Notes under the pieces: model-generated
Databases searched by the model: none
The model's input: only the letters and a program-made list of their open reading frames with translations
What the model was told of the DNA's origin: nothing
Program-made: the position numbers and the translations under genes
Part shown: positions 7,010-13,844 of the stretch, one piece after another
How positions within the stretch are numbered: position 1 is the stretch's first letter
Layout: each line of letters starts with the position of its first letter
DNA from: Pseudomonadota bacterium
GTDB taxonomy: Bacteria; Desulfobacterota; JADFVX01
Length of the DNA: 13,844 bases
Assembly: GCA_015222555.1 (NCBI GenBank)
Contig: JADFVM010000128.1
Coordinates: forward strand, 1-13,844
Direction of reading: 5' to 3'

Positions 7010-9169
7010 TCATGTCTTTCCTCTTTGCTGATAAAACCCTTTTCCCGATTGGGCCAGTTTCTTTAAAAGCTTTGCCGGTTTAAACCTGTCCCCGTATTTC
7101 GTAGCAAACTCCTCAAGACGTGTTACAATCTCCTGAAGACCCCGACTCTCGGCATATCTCAAAAGGCCACCCCTGAAAGGTGGAAAACCGGTGCCGAAAA
7201 TCATCCCGCCGTCAACATGCTCCGGTTTGTCGACTATCTTTTCTTCCAGACAATGGGCGGCTTCATTAAGCATGATCAATATGCATCTGTCCACGATTTC
7301 ATTGGCGCCGAGATGGTCACCCTTCGTGCCTTCACGTAAGCTGTCGATCGTCTCATCCGGTTTGTCCCTTTTGCCTTTCCGGTAAGAGTAATAGCCACTA
7401 TCGTTTTTCTTTCCCAGCTTCCCTGAGTCGACCACTTTTTTCATCAGTCTTGCCGGTTCCATTCTGTCGCCAAAGGCAGCATGAAGAATTTCAGCCACAT
7501 GGTAACCGATGTCAAGGCCTATTTCATCGAGAAGGATAAATGCCCCCATGGGCATTCCGAAATCAAGTAAGGCCTTGTCAATCTCTTTGATCGATGTGCC
7601 TCCTTCCAGAATAAAAAGGGCTTCATTAAGGTAGGGCATGAGCAGGCGATTCACCAGAAAACCTTCCCTGTCCTTTACGACCACCGGTATTTTGCCAAGC
7701 TTCTTGGACATGGCAACAATGGTGGCTGTCGTTTCATCGGAAGTTTCTTTCCCTCTGATGACTTCTACGAGCGGCATCTTGTGAACGGGATTAAAAAAGT
7801 GCATGCCTGCCACTTTGTGGGGTCGCTTCACTACGCCGGCCATTTCCGTGATGGATAGTGACGATGTATTACTGGCAAGGATGGCATCCTCATTGAGGTG
7901 CTCTTCGCACTCCTTTAAAACGGCCTGTTTAATCCCCATTTTCTCAACGACAGCTTCAACAACGAGGTCTGTTTTGTTAAGTCCTCTGTAATTAAGAGAC
8001 GTTGAGATATTGCCCATCTTCAGGTCAAATTCTCTTTTGTCGATAATCCGTTTCTTCAGTTTTCCTTTAAATACCCCGGCGGCAGATTTCAAGCCGTGAC
8101 CGATGGCCTCATTGTTGATGTCCTTCATCCTCACAGGCAATCCCTTATCGGCAAAGAGTTGTGCTATGCCTCCTCCCATGATGCCGGCGCCGATAACGGC
8201 AGCGTTTTTCACGGGCAGTGGCATTATCTCATCCTGCACGCCCGTCTCTTTTTTGAGTGTCTCCTGAAGGTAAAAGACAGAGATAAGATTCTTGCACACA
8301 TCTGTCGCAGCCATTTCTCCAAGGGAGCTGGCTTCAATGGCCAGGCCGCCTTCCAGGTGGAGAGAGAGCCCTTCTTTAATTACCTGTAAGGCCTTTAGTG
8401 TGGCAGGGTAATGTCCCTTCGTTTTTTCAAGGACAGACTCTCTCGCTTTTTTGAAAATAAAGTCTCTACCGGGCTTATTGCTTTCTATCAGACGGTCTAA
8501 CAGAGCCTGTTTTTTTCGTATCCCAATAGGCCGGCTGTATCCCTTGTTACCCTTCTTTATTATTAACTCTTTTGCCTGATCGAGGAGATATTCAACGGGG
8601 ACGACTTTATCGGCCAGACCTATTTTAAGTGCCTTTTTTGGGTAGACATTTTTCCCCGTAAGAATGATGTCAAGTGAATTTCTAAGGCCAACCAGTCTGG
8701 GCAGTCTTTGTGTCCCCCCAAAACCGGGATGAATGCCGAGTTTTACTTCGGGCAGGCCAAGAATCGTTTTCGGATGATCTGTCATTATCCGGTAATGACA
8801 TGCCAGGGCCAGTTCAAGCCCTCCACCGAGACAGGCGCCATGGATGGCCGATAGGACGGGGAAGGGCAAATTCTCCAGTTTGCCCAAAATAGCCTGCCCC
8901 CGTGCGGCAAGCTCCTTGCCTTTTGCCGGATCAGAAATCTCTTCTATTTCCGATATGTCGGCACCTGCTATAAAAATATCTTTTTTGCCGCTAAGGATAA
9001 TTAGACCTTTAATTTCTTTTTCATTCCTTATTTTTTGAATGATTTCATCAAGTTCCTCCATGACAGACATGGAAAGCTTATTAACCTTTTCACCGGGAAG
9101 GTCCATTGTAAGAAGGGCTATTCCTTGCGGGTCTACTTCTAGAATAAATGAAGCAGTTTTTTTAGGCAT
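7010..9169 (-). CDS. fadJ: Fused enoyl-CoA hydratase / 3-hydroxyacyl-CoA dehydrogenase
   Basis: The protein carries out two steps of fatty acid beta-oxidation in the cytoplasm: hydration of trans-2-enoyl-CoA, then NAD-dependent oxidation of 3-hydroxyacyl-CoA. At 719 residues it matches FadJ and FadB in length. The N-terminal crotonase domain (about 1-190) has oxyanion segments IAGAD (67-71) and GACLGGG (111-117), with catalytic Glu119 and Glu141 (GLPEVKLGIHPGFGG). The dehydrogenase part has the NAD loop GAGIMGGG (327-334), SNTSSL (433-438), catalytic His457 in GMHFFNP and Glu469 twelve residues on. Two C-terminal helical domains follow, the first with GFLVNR (503-508), the second with GFPPFRGG (661-668). 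AAGAGGAG lies six bases before the ATG. No thiolase partner is present in the window. It is divergent from dnaA and convergent with the kinase remnant. FadJ versus FadB cannot be decided here, but the enzyme class is certain. Confidence 0.93.
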   Translation of the reverse strand: MPKKTASFILEVDPQGIALLTMDLPGEKVNKLSMSVMEELDEIIQKIRNEKEIKGLIILSGKKDIFIAGADISEIEEISDPAKGKELAARGQAILGKLENLPFPVLSAIHGACLGGGLELALACHYRIMTDHPKTILGLPEVKLGIHPGFGGTQRLPRLVGLRNSLDIILTGKNVYPKKALKIGLADKVVPVEYLLDQAKELIIKKGNKGYSRPIGIRKKQALLDRLIESNKPGRDFIFKKARESVLEKTKGHYPATLKALQVIKEGLSLHLEGGLAIEASSLGEMAATDVCKNLISVFYLQETLKKETGVQDEIMPLPVKNAAVIGAGIMGGGIAQLFADKGLPVRMKDINNEAIGHGLKSAAGVFKGKLKKRIIDKREFDLKMGNISTSLNYRGLNKTDLVVEAVVEKMGIKQAVLKECEEHLNEDAILASNTSSLSITEMAGVVKRPHKVAGMHFFNPVHKMPLVEVIRGKETSDETTATIVAMSKKLGKIPVVVKDREGFLVNRLLMPYLNEALFILEGGTSIKEIDKALLDFGMPMGAFILLDEIGLDIGYHVAEILHAAFGDRMEPARLMKKVVDSGKLGKKNDSGYYSYRKGKRDKPDETIDSLREGTKGDHLGANEIVDRCILIMLNEAAHCLEEKIVDKPEHVDGGMIFGTGFPPFRGGLLRYAESRGLQEIVTRLEEFATKYGDRFKPAKLLKKLAQSGKGFYQQRGKT

Positions 9170-9363
9170 AATTGACTCCTCTTAATCTTTTAAGTGGAAA
9201 ACCCTGATTTCGGATTCAATAAAACTTGTCGACTTACCCTTATTAAACAGGCGATTGTGACTTTAAATTAATCTCAGCCAGTATATCAGGAAAGGAAGCA
9301 TTGTCAACGGATAAGAGCCGCTTCCTGCGGTCTCTCCTTCAACATCAACATATAGAAATATGC

Positions 9364-9392
9364 TTGTAAAAGTGGCTAAGCTCTGGTAGGAT
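9364..9392 (+). promoter_or_regulatory. Candidate dnaA promoter
   Basis: TTGTAA (9364-9369) and TAGGAT (9387-9392) each match four of six sigma-70 consensus bases, with an ideal 17-base spacing. Transcription from here would give a leader of about 145 bases before dnaA. A degenerate DnaA box (9371-9379) falls in the spacer, which would fit autoregulation, but this is only suggestive. Confidence 0.28.
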
Positions 9393-9487
9393 TGGCGATG
9401 AAAAAAGTAATGTTTTTTGCCTGCAGGACGGGCTCCCTGTGTAAGGTAAGTTGACAACTCATTTAGCCGGAATTCTGCCCTGTTCAG

Positions 9488-9520
9488 CCGGTGCGCAGTG
9501 GCAGTGGCGCACACCGCCGG
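9488..9520. repeat. GC-rich inverted repeat just before dnaA
   Basis: GTGCGC (9491-9496) pairs with GCGCAC (9507-9512) around a 10-base loop, and CCGG at 9488-9491 also recurs at 9517-9520. AGTGGC and AGTGGC repeat directly inside the loop region (9497-9508). It ends 25 bases before the dnaA start, so as RNA it could affect translation; as DNA it could be a binding site. Confidence 0.35.
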
Positions 9521-9545
9521 TACCTCATGAAAAACAGCTGGAATT

Positions 9546-10880
9546 ATGATAGATAAAATCTGGGAAAAAAGTCTTAACCTCATTGAAGAGAGGTTAAATA
9601 ATCAGGCATTCAACACATGGTTCAAGCCGATTAAGAAAACAACACTGTCTGAAAACCGGTTTGTTCTTAAGGTGCCCAATAAGTTCTTCGAAGACTGGAT
9701 ACGGGACAACTATCTGGAAATTGTTCAAAATGTTGTTAAAGATGTTTCAAAGAAGGATCTTAAAATTGCTTTTGAAATTGAACTGAAAGACAGTCCTGAC
9801 GCAGAACCGGCGGAGGTGAAAGTTGAAAAAAAGGCGCCTCAAGCTTCTGTCAATGAAAACCATCGCGGCTTAAGTGAACGCTATACCTTTGATAATTTTG
9901 TCGTCGGAGCCAGCAATCAGTTTTCCCATGCTGCATCCCTTGCCGTAGCCGAAAATCCAGGCGCAACCTATAATCCCTTATTCCTCTATGGTGGAGCCGG
10001 ACTGGGGAAAACACACCTTCTTTGTGCAATCGGACATCATCTTTGTGCAAAAAAACCGTCTGCAAAAATCTGTTACATCCGTGCTGAAACCTTCATGAAT
10101 GAACTGATTAATGGTATCCGGTATGAAAAGATGAATAAGTTCAGGGAGAAATATAGACATATGGATCTCCTCTTAATCGATGATATTCAATTTATTGCAG
10201 GCAAGGAAAGGACACAGGAAGAGTTTTTCCATACCTTTAATGCCCTCTATGAATCTCACAAGCAGATCGTCGTTGCCAGTGACAAGTATCCAAAAAATAT
10301 GCCGGAACTGGATGACCGGCTGAGATCCAGATTCGAGTGGGGCCTCGTTGCCGATATTCAGCCGCCGGATACAGAAACAAAAATTGCTATTTTAAAGAAA
10401 AAGGCGGACCTGAACAATATCACCCTGCCCAATGATGTGGCCTTCTTTCTCGCAAGTAATATCCATTCAAACGTGAGAGAGCTTGAGGGACTTTTCAACC
10501 GCTTGTGTGCCTTTTCCTCGTTAAATAAAACAGATATTACAACCGATTTTGCCAAGGAAGTTTTAAAAGACTTCCTGGCTAAAAGGGACAAGTATCTTAA
10601 TGTCGATTATATCCAAAAAACAGTGGCGTCATTTTTTAACCTCAAGGTGACAGACCTGAAATCAAAGAAGAGAAAGAAAGTCATCTCCTTTCCGCGACAA
10701 ATAGCGATGTATCTGGCAAGGGAGTTGACCAGTGATTCCTTTCCTGAAATAGGTAGCAAATTTGGCGGGAAGGATCATTCAACGGTAATTCACGCAGTCA
10801 ACAAGATCGCTGCCTTGATGGAAACGGATCCCTATACAAAAAATACCGTTGATGCCCTTATCAGCAGTTTGAAACACTAA
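9546..10880 (+). CDS. dnaA: Chromosomal replication initiator DnaA
   Basis: DnaA binds DnaA boxes, forms an ATP-dependent filament, opens oriC and loads the helicase. The 444 residues show all four domains: helicase-contact domain I (about 1-80, with SL-LIEE and FNTWFKPI), a short charged linker (about 81-108), the AAA+ core and the DNA-binding domain IV. The core has Walker A GGAGLGKT (149-156), Walker B LLLIDD (208-213), sensor 1 VVASDKYP (242-249), the arginine-bearing LDDRLRSRFEWGL (255-267) and sensor 2 NVRELEG (309-315). Domain IV carries the signature FGGKDHSTVIHA (406-417). The length is typical for a short-linker DnaA. The ribosome site is weak (TGGA only), but the Met fits the usual N-terminus of the family. 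It leads the dnaA-dnaN-recF-gyrB cluster, with 38 bases before dnaN. Identity is certain. Confidence 0.98.
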   Translation: MIDKIWEKSLNLIEERLNNQAFNTWFKPIKKTTLSENRFVLKVPNKFFEDWIRDNYLEIVQNVVKDVSKKDLKIAFEIELKDSPDAEPAEVKVEKKAPQASVNENHRGLSERYTFDNFVVGASNQFSHAASLAVAENPGATYNPLFLYGGAGLGKTHLLCAIGHHLCAKKPSAKICYIRAETFMNELINGIRYEKMNKFREKYRHMDLLLIDDIQFIAGKERTQEEFFHTFNALYESHKQIVVASDKYPKNMPELDDRLRSRFEWGLVADIQPPDTETKIAILKKKADLNNITLPNDVAFFLASNIHSNVRELEGLFNRLCAFSSLNKTDITTDFAKEVLKDFLAKRDKYLNVDYIQKTVASFFNLKVTDLKSKKRKKVISFPRQIAMYLARELTSDSFPEIGSKFGGKDHSTVIHAVNKIAALMETDPYTKNTVDALISSLKH

Positions 10881-10918
10881 TATTTTTATATGATGGAATT
10901 CAGGAGGGAGATTCGTTT

Positions 10919-12028
10919 ATGGAAATAACTATTTCAAAAGATAAATTTATGAAGGGGCTGCATCTCATCCAGAGCATTGTGGAAAAGAGGAATACCATGC
11001 CTGTTTTGGCCAATGCGCTTATAAGAACGAGTGAAGGGAGTATTGAAATTGTTGCAACAGACCTGGAGGTCGGCATTAAGGAGACCGTAGAGGCCAAGAT
11101 AAAAACAGAAGGTGCTGTTACGCTTTCTGCCAGAAAGCTTTTCGAAATCGTGAAAGAGATCCCCACCGATGAATTGTCTCTCAAAAAGAAGGACAATAAC
11201 TGGATTGAAATCTCGGCCGGCAAATCTGTTTTTAATATGGTGGGTATCGATCCGGAAGATTTCCCCTCCTTTCCAAGCTATGAGGATGTGGAATTTATGG
11301 CCCTTGAGGCATCGGTTCTAAAAGGAATGATTGAAAAAACCATTATTGCCGTATCGGGCGATGAGACGAGGTATAACCTCAATGGTGTTTTCTTTGAAGG
11401 TGTTGGCGATAATCGTATACGAATGGTTGCAACAGACGGTCATCGCCTGGCGGTTGCTGAAAAGGCTGTCGACGGTCAGAAGATTAATGTAAGTGAAAAA
11501 GGTCATATCATTCCAAGAAAAGGTATGCAGGAGTTCAAAAAACTGATCGAGGAAGAAAATGGAACTGTCTTGCTGGGTTTTCAGGATAGCAGGGCGATTT
11601 TGAAGGTAGGCAAGGTCGTTGCCATTGCAAGGCTCATTGAAGGCGAGTTTCCCGATTATAAGCCCGTTATCCCCGTGCCGGGAGAATATCCTGTCACCAT
11701 AAATAGAGTGGAGTTTATTAAAAGCTTGAGGCGGGTTTCTATCCTTTCAGATGAGAAGACAAAGGGAGTCAAATTTAAGTTCAGTAAAGAAGGTTTGGCG
11801 GTTTCAACTACAAATCCAGGCATAGGTGAAGCGAAGGAAGAGCTTGATATAAAATATGAGGGTAATGAAGTTAACGCCGGGTTCAATGCCAGGTATGTTA
11901 TCGAGTTCCTTAACGTAATGGAAGGGGAGACGGTGACGGTTAACATTACCGATGAGCTGAGCGCTGCCCTTTTGAGAGATGGAGACAGTGATGATTTTAT
12001 ATCCGTCGTTATGCCTATGAGGATATGA
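10919..12028 (+). CDS. dnaN: DNA polymerase III beta subunit (sliding clamp)
   Basis: A dimer of this protein encircles DNA and tethers polymerase III and repair factors. The 369 residues have the normal clamp length of three similar domains. Visible family marks are the opening MEITISKDKF, LIQSIVEKRNTMPVLANAL (17-35), ATDLEVGI, the VATDGHRLAV segment, EGEFPDYKPVIP and the closing MPMRI. Clamps have no catalytic residues; the partner-binding pocket involves the last residues, which are present. AGGAGGGAG (10902-10910) gives a strong ribosome site eight bases before the ATG, better than that of dnaA. The stop overlaps the recF start as ATGA, so the two are translationally coupled. Identity is certain from sequence and position. 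Confidence 0.97.
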   Translation: MEITISKDKFMKGLHLIQSIVEKRNTMPVLANALIRTSEGSIEIVATDLEVGIKETVEAKIKTEGAVTLSARKLFEIVKEIPTDELSLKKKDNNWIEISAGKSVFNMVGIDPEDFPSFPSYEDVEFMALEASVLKGMIEKTIIAVSGDETRYNLNGVFFEGVGDNRIRMVATDGHRLAVAEKAVDGQKINVSEKGHIIPRKGMQEFKKLIEEENGTVLLGFQDSRAILKVGKVVAIARLIEGEFPDYKPVIPVPGEYPVTINRVEFIKSLRRVSILSDEKTKGVKFKFSKEGLAVSTTNPGIGEAKEELDIKYEGNEVNAGFNARYVIEFLNVMEGETVTVNITDELSAALLRDGDSDDFISVVMPMRI

Positions 12029-13113
12029 TAAAGGAGATTGTCCTAGAAAACTTCAGGAACTACGAGGAAGTTAAAGTCTCTTTTAATGAGGAACTTAACA
12101 TTTTCTGTGGTCAAAACGGACAGGGAAAGACAAATCTTCTTGAGGCGGTTTATTTTCTGGGCATGCTTTCGTCCTTTAGAAAAACAGATTCAACTCAAAT
12201 GGTAAGACAGGGTGAAAACTCTTTTTCAATCTCAGGTCATTTTGAAGGGGCCGATGCGGCAGCTCTTTCCATAGAAAAAAGTCATAATGGATGGAAAAAA
12301 ATATGTGCTGACGGTTCAAACTATAAAAAAAAGCTTGATTACATCGGTAAAGTGAGGATGGTTGTTTTTTCGCCTGATGAGATGGAGCTAATTCAGGGCT
12401 CGCCTGAAGGGAGACGTCGCTATCTTGACAGGGCCTATTTTAATGTTTACCATCACCATCTGAGGCAGTTAAAAATATTCAGACGGATTCTAAAGCAGAG
12501 AAACAGTCTTCTCAAAAAGGATGCCTTTCGTCGGCAGGAGATAAATTCGTGGAGTGAAAAACTGGCTTATGCGGGCGCCAGGGTTGTTAAGGGCAGAATG
12601 TCGATGACGGCTTTGCTTAATGAGAAGCTGGATAAAAGTCATCCCTTTATCGGAAGAGATAAAGTTTCCCTCCAGTATATGGGTGCCTTTAATGCCGATG
12701 ATGATTATGAAAAAATAGAGGCAAAACTGTTAGCATCTCTTTTTAAGCTCAGGAAAGAAGAGGAGCAACGGAGGATTACGCTGGCAGGGCCTCACAGGGA
12801 CGACATTGCAATTCTGGTTAATGGAGTCATTGCAAAAAGCTTCAGCTCAAGAGGGGAGATGCGAAGCGTCCTGCTGGCGCTCAAAACAGCAGAAACAGAA
12901 GTTTACCGGTCTGTGTGGGGGGAAACTCCCTTGACATTGCTTGACGATGTTGCTTCAGAGCTTGACATTGAAAGAAGAAAAGCGCTTCTTAGCTTTCTTC
13001 GTCAAAAAGGGGAGCAGGTTTTAATAACAACGACAGAAGTAGAAAATATTCCCTTTGAGAGATCATCGAAAGATAGTCTTTTTATGGTCTCAGAAGGTAA
13101 AATTTTGCACTGA
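12025..13113 (+). CDS. recF: DNA gap-repair ATPase RecF
   Basis: RecF is an SMC/ABC-like ATPase that with RecO and RecR loads RecA at gaps left by stalled forks. In 362 residues the motifs are: the N-terminal strand LENFRNYEE, Walker A GQNGQGKT (29-36), FSPDEMELIQGSPEGRRRYLD (115-135), the GPHRDD turn (255-260), the ABC signature SSRGEMRSVLLALK (274-287), Walker B LTLLDDVASELD (303-314) and the late VLITTTE strand. The signature has Glu where Gln is usual after SxG (SRGE rather than SRGQ); this is a minor variation and no other key residue is missing. Its ATG overlaps the dnaN stop, and it has no good ribosome site of its own, which suggests translational coupling. gyrB follows after 16 bases. 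Identity is certain. Confidence 0.97.
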   Translation: MIKEIVLENFRNYEEVKVSFNEELNIFCGQNGQGKTNLLEAVYFLGMLSSFRKTDSTQMVRQGENSFSISGHFEGADAAALSIEKSHNGWKKICADGSNYKKKLDYIGKVRMVVFSPDEMELIQGSPEGRRRYLDRAYFNVYHHHLRQLKIFRRILKQRNSLLKKDAFRRQEINSWSEKLAYAGARVVKGRMSMTALLNEKLDKSHPFIGRDKVSLQYMGAFNADDDYEKIEAKLLASLFKLRKEEEQRRITLAGPHRDDIAILVNGVIAKSFSSRGEMRSVLLALKTAETEVYRSVWGETPLTLLDDVASELDIERRKALLSFLRQKGEQVLITTTEVENIPFERSSKDSLFMVSEGKILH

Positions 13114-13129
13114 AAAAAGAGGATGGTTT

Positions 13130-13844
13130 ATGAGCGAGACTGAAGAGGACTATGGGGCTGAAAAAATAAAGGTTCTTGAAGGGCTGGAAGCGGTGAGACT
13201 GCGGCCTGCTATGTATATCGGCAGTACGGGCCCGTCAGGACTTCATCATCTGGTGTATGAAATTGTTGATAACAGCGTCGATGAGGCTCTGGCAGGTTTC
13301 TGTAAAGAAGTCAATGTCGATATTCATATCGATAACAGCATTACCGTTGTGGATAACGGACGCGGCATACCGGTGGACATGCATAAGACAGAGAATAAAC
13401 CGGCCGTCGAGGTGGTTATGACCGTTCTCCATGCAGGCGGCAAATTTGACAGTTCCACCTACAAGGTTTCAGGCGGTCTCCATGGTGTCGGGGCATCTGT
13501 CGTTAATGCCCTTTCCGAGACGCTGGAAGTTGAGATCAGACGGGCTGGGCAGGTGTACCACCAGAGTTACGAAAGAGGCGTAAAAAAGACTAACCTTGAG
13601 GTGACGGGAACGTCGACGAAGACAGGCACAAAGATTACCTTTAAGCCCGACACTAAAATATTTGAAGAGACAGAATTCAGCTTTGACACGCTTTCACAGA
13701 GGCTTAGAGAGCTTGCCTTTCTGAATAAGGGATTAAAAATTACCCTTGAAGATGAACGGACCGAGAAGTTTCATGAATTCAAATATGACGGCGGAATCAT
13801 CTCTTTTGTCTCGCTTCTCAACAAAAACAAAAATGTTATCAACA
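13130..13844 (+). CDS. gyrB: DNA gyrase subunit B, 3' end cut by the window
   Basis: GyrB hydrolyses ATP to drive negative supercoiling with GyrA. The frame opens at ATG 13130 after AGAGGA (13118-13123, six bases away) and is still open at the last base, giving the first 238 residues of a protein usually near 800. The GHKL ATPase fold is clear: YEIVDNSVDEALAG (43-56) with catalytic Glu44 and Mg-binding Asn48, DNGRGIP (75-81) for the adenine pocket, and the lid GGLHGVGASVVNALS (115-129). EKIKVLEGLEAVRLRPAMYIG at the front is typical. ParE is a close relative, but the place after recF and the motif details favour gyrB. The transducer, TOPRIM and tail domains lie outside the window. It is probably the last gene of the dnaA cluster seen here. 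Confidence 0.95.
   Translation, partial: MSETEEDYGAEKIKVLEGLEAVRLRPAMYIGSTGPSGLHHLVYEIVDNSVDEALAGFCKEVNVDIHIDNSITVVDNGRGIPVDMHKTENKPAVEVVMTVLHAGGKFDSSTYKVSGGLHGVGASVVNALSETLEVEIRRAGQVYHQSYERGVKKTNLEVTGTSTKTGTKITFKPDTKIFEETEFSFDTLSQRLRELAFLNKGLKITLEDERTEKFHEFKYDGGIISFVSLLNKNKNVIN

Larger units (their letters stand above)
9170..9545. other. Divergent intergenic region fadJ / dnaA, no clear oriC
   Basis: These 376 bases should hold the promoters of both flanking genes. I searched by eye for DnaA boxes (TTWTNCACA) and found no perfect match. The nearest are AGTGGAAAA at 9193-9201 (8 of 9 on the reverse strand) and AGTGGCTAA at 9371-9379 (7 of 9). There is no obvious AT-rich unwinding element or 13-mer array. 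A GC-rich dyad lies at 9488-9520, and an 18-codon frame with an AGGA site lies at 9398-9454. The antisense frame across this region does not look like a protein. Confidence 0.55.

Noticed and set aside
9451..9456. Perfect -35 box TTGACA before dnaA
   Set aside because: No acceptable -10 hexamer is found at 16-18 bases (TTCTGC, TCTGCC or CTGCCC), so I did not call a promoter here.
9263..9583. 106-codon minus-strand frame across the dnaA upstream region
   Set aside because: It overlaps the dnaA start, has no ribosome site, and its translation shows no domain or protein-like pattern.
13348..13356. Perfect DnaA box TGTGGATAA
   Set aside because: It lies inside gyrB, where the codons for Val-Val-Asp-Asn-Gly of the conserved ATPase motif produce it. 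A single coding-constrained box is not evidence of an origin.
13130..13844. parE instead of gyrB
   Set aside because: The two are close relatives, but position directly after dnaA-dnaN-recF strongly favours gyrB.

Overview
The window looks like a piece of a chromosome from a Gram-negative, deltaproteobacteria-like organism (Desulfobacterota or a relative). This rests on the style of the DnaA, DnaN, RecF and GyrB proteins, the PAS-rich hybrid kinase, the FadJ-type beta-oxidation enzyme and the exported proteins; no marker in the window fixes the species. I see no rRNA, tRNA, CRISPR array, complete insertion sequence or phage gene.

Layout from left to right. Positions 41-625 encode a small exported protein with two tandem DUF2845-type repeats. 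A gene-free stretch (626-1235) follows, with imperfect inverted repeats and a run of degenerate 10-nt repeats. Positions 1236-4429 hold a two-gene unit: a protein-L-isoaspartate methyltransferase (pcm) with a signal peptide, then a large polytopic membrane protein with a spermidine-synthase-like SAM-binding domain. Positions 4660-6837 are the remains of one hybrid sensor histidine kinase: four PAS domains survive as an open frame, the HisKA helix is broken by a nonsense codon and a frameshift, the ATPase domain is gone, and a receiver domain remains with its end lost. On the minus strand, 7010-9169 is an intact fused enoyl-CoA hydratase/3-hydroxyacyl-CoA dehydrogenase.

After a 376-base divergent intergenic region, the right third (9546 to the edge) is the conserved replication-initiation cluster dnaA-dnaN-recF-gyrB, all on the plus strand and tightly packed. 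dnaN and recF overlap by ATGA, and gyrB is cut by the window end. DnaA starts replication, DnaN is the sliding clamp, RecF acts in gap repair, and GyrB is the ATPase subunit of gyrase. The region upstream of dnaA has no canonical DnaA boxes that I can find, so oriC is probably elsewhere or uses diverged boxes.

Most of the window is ordinary core genome. Three things deserve a second look: the decayed kinase, the pcm/membrane-methyltransferase pair (sequence signals put both SAM-binding domains outside the cytoplasm), and the structured non-coding region before pcm. I see no convincing new defence or mobile system.
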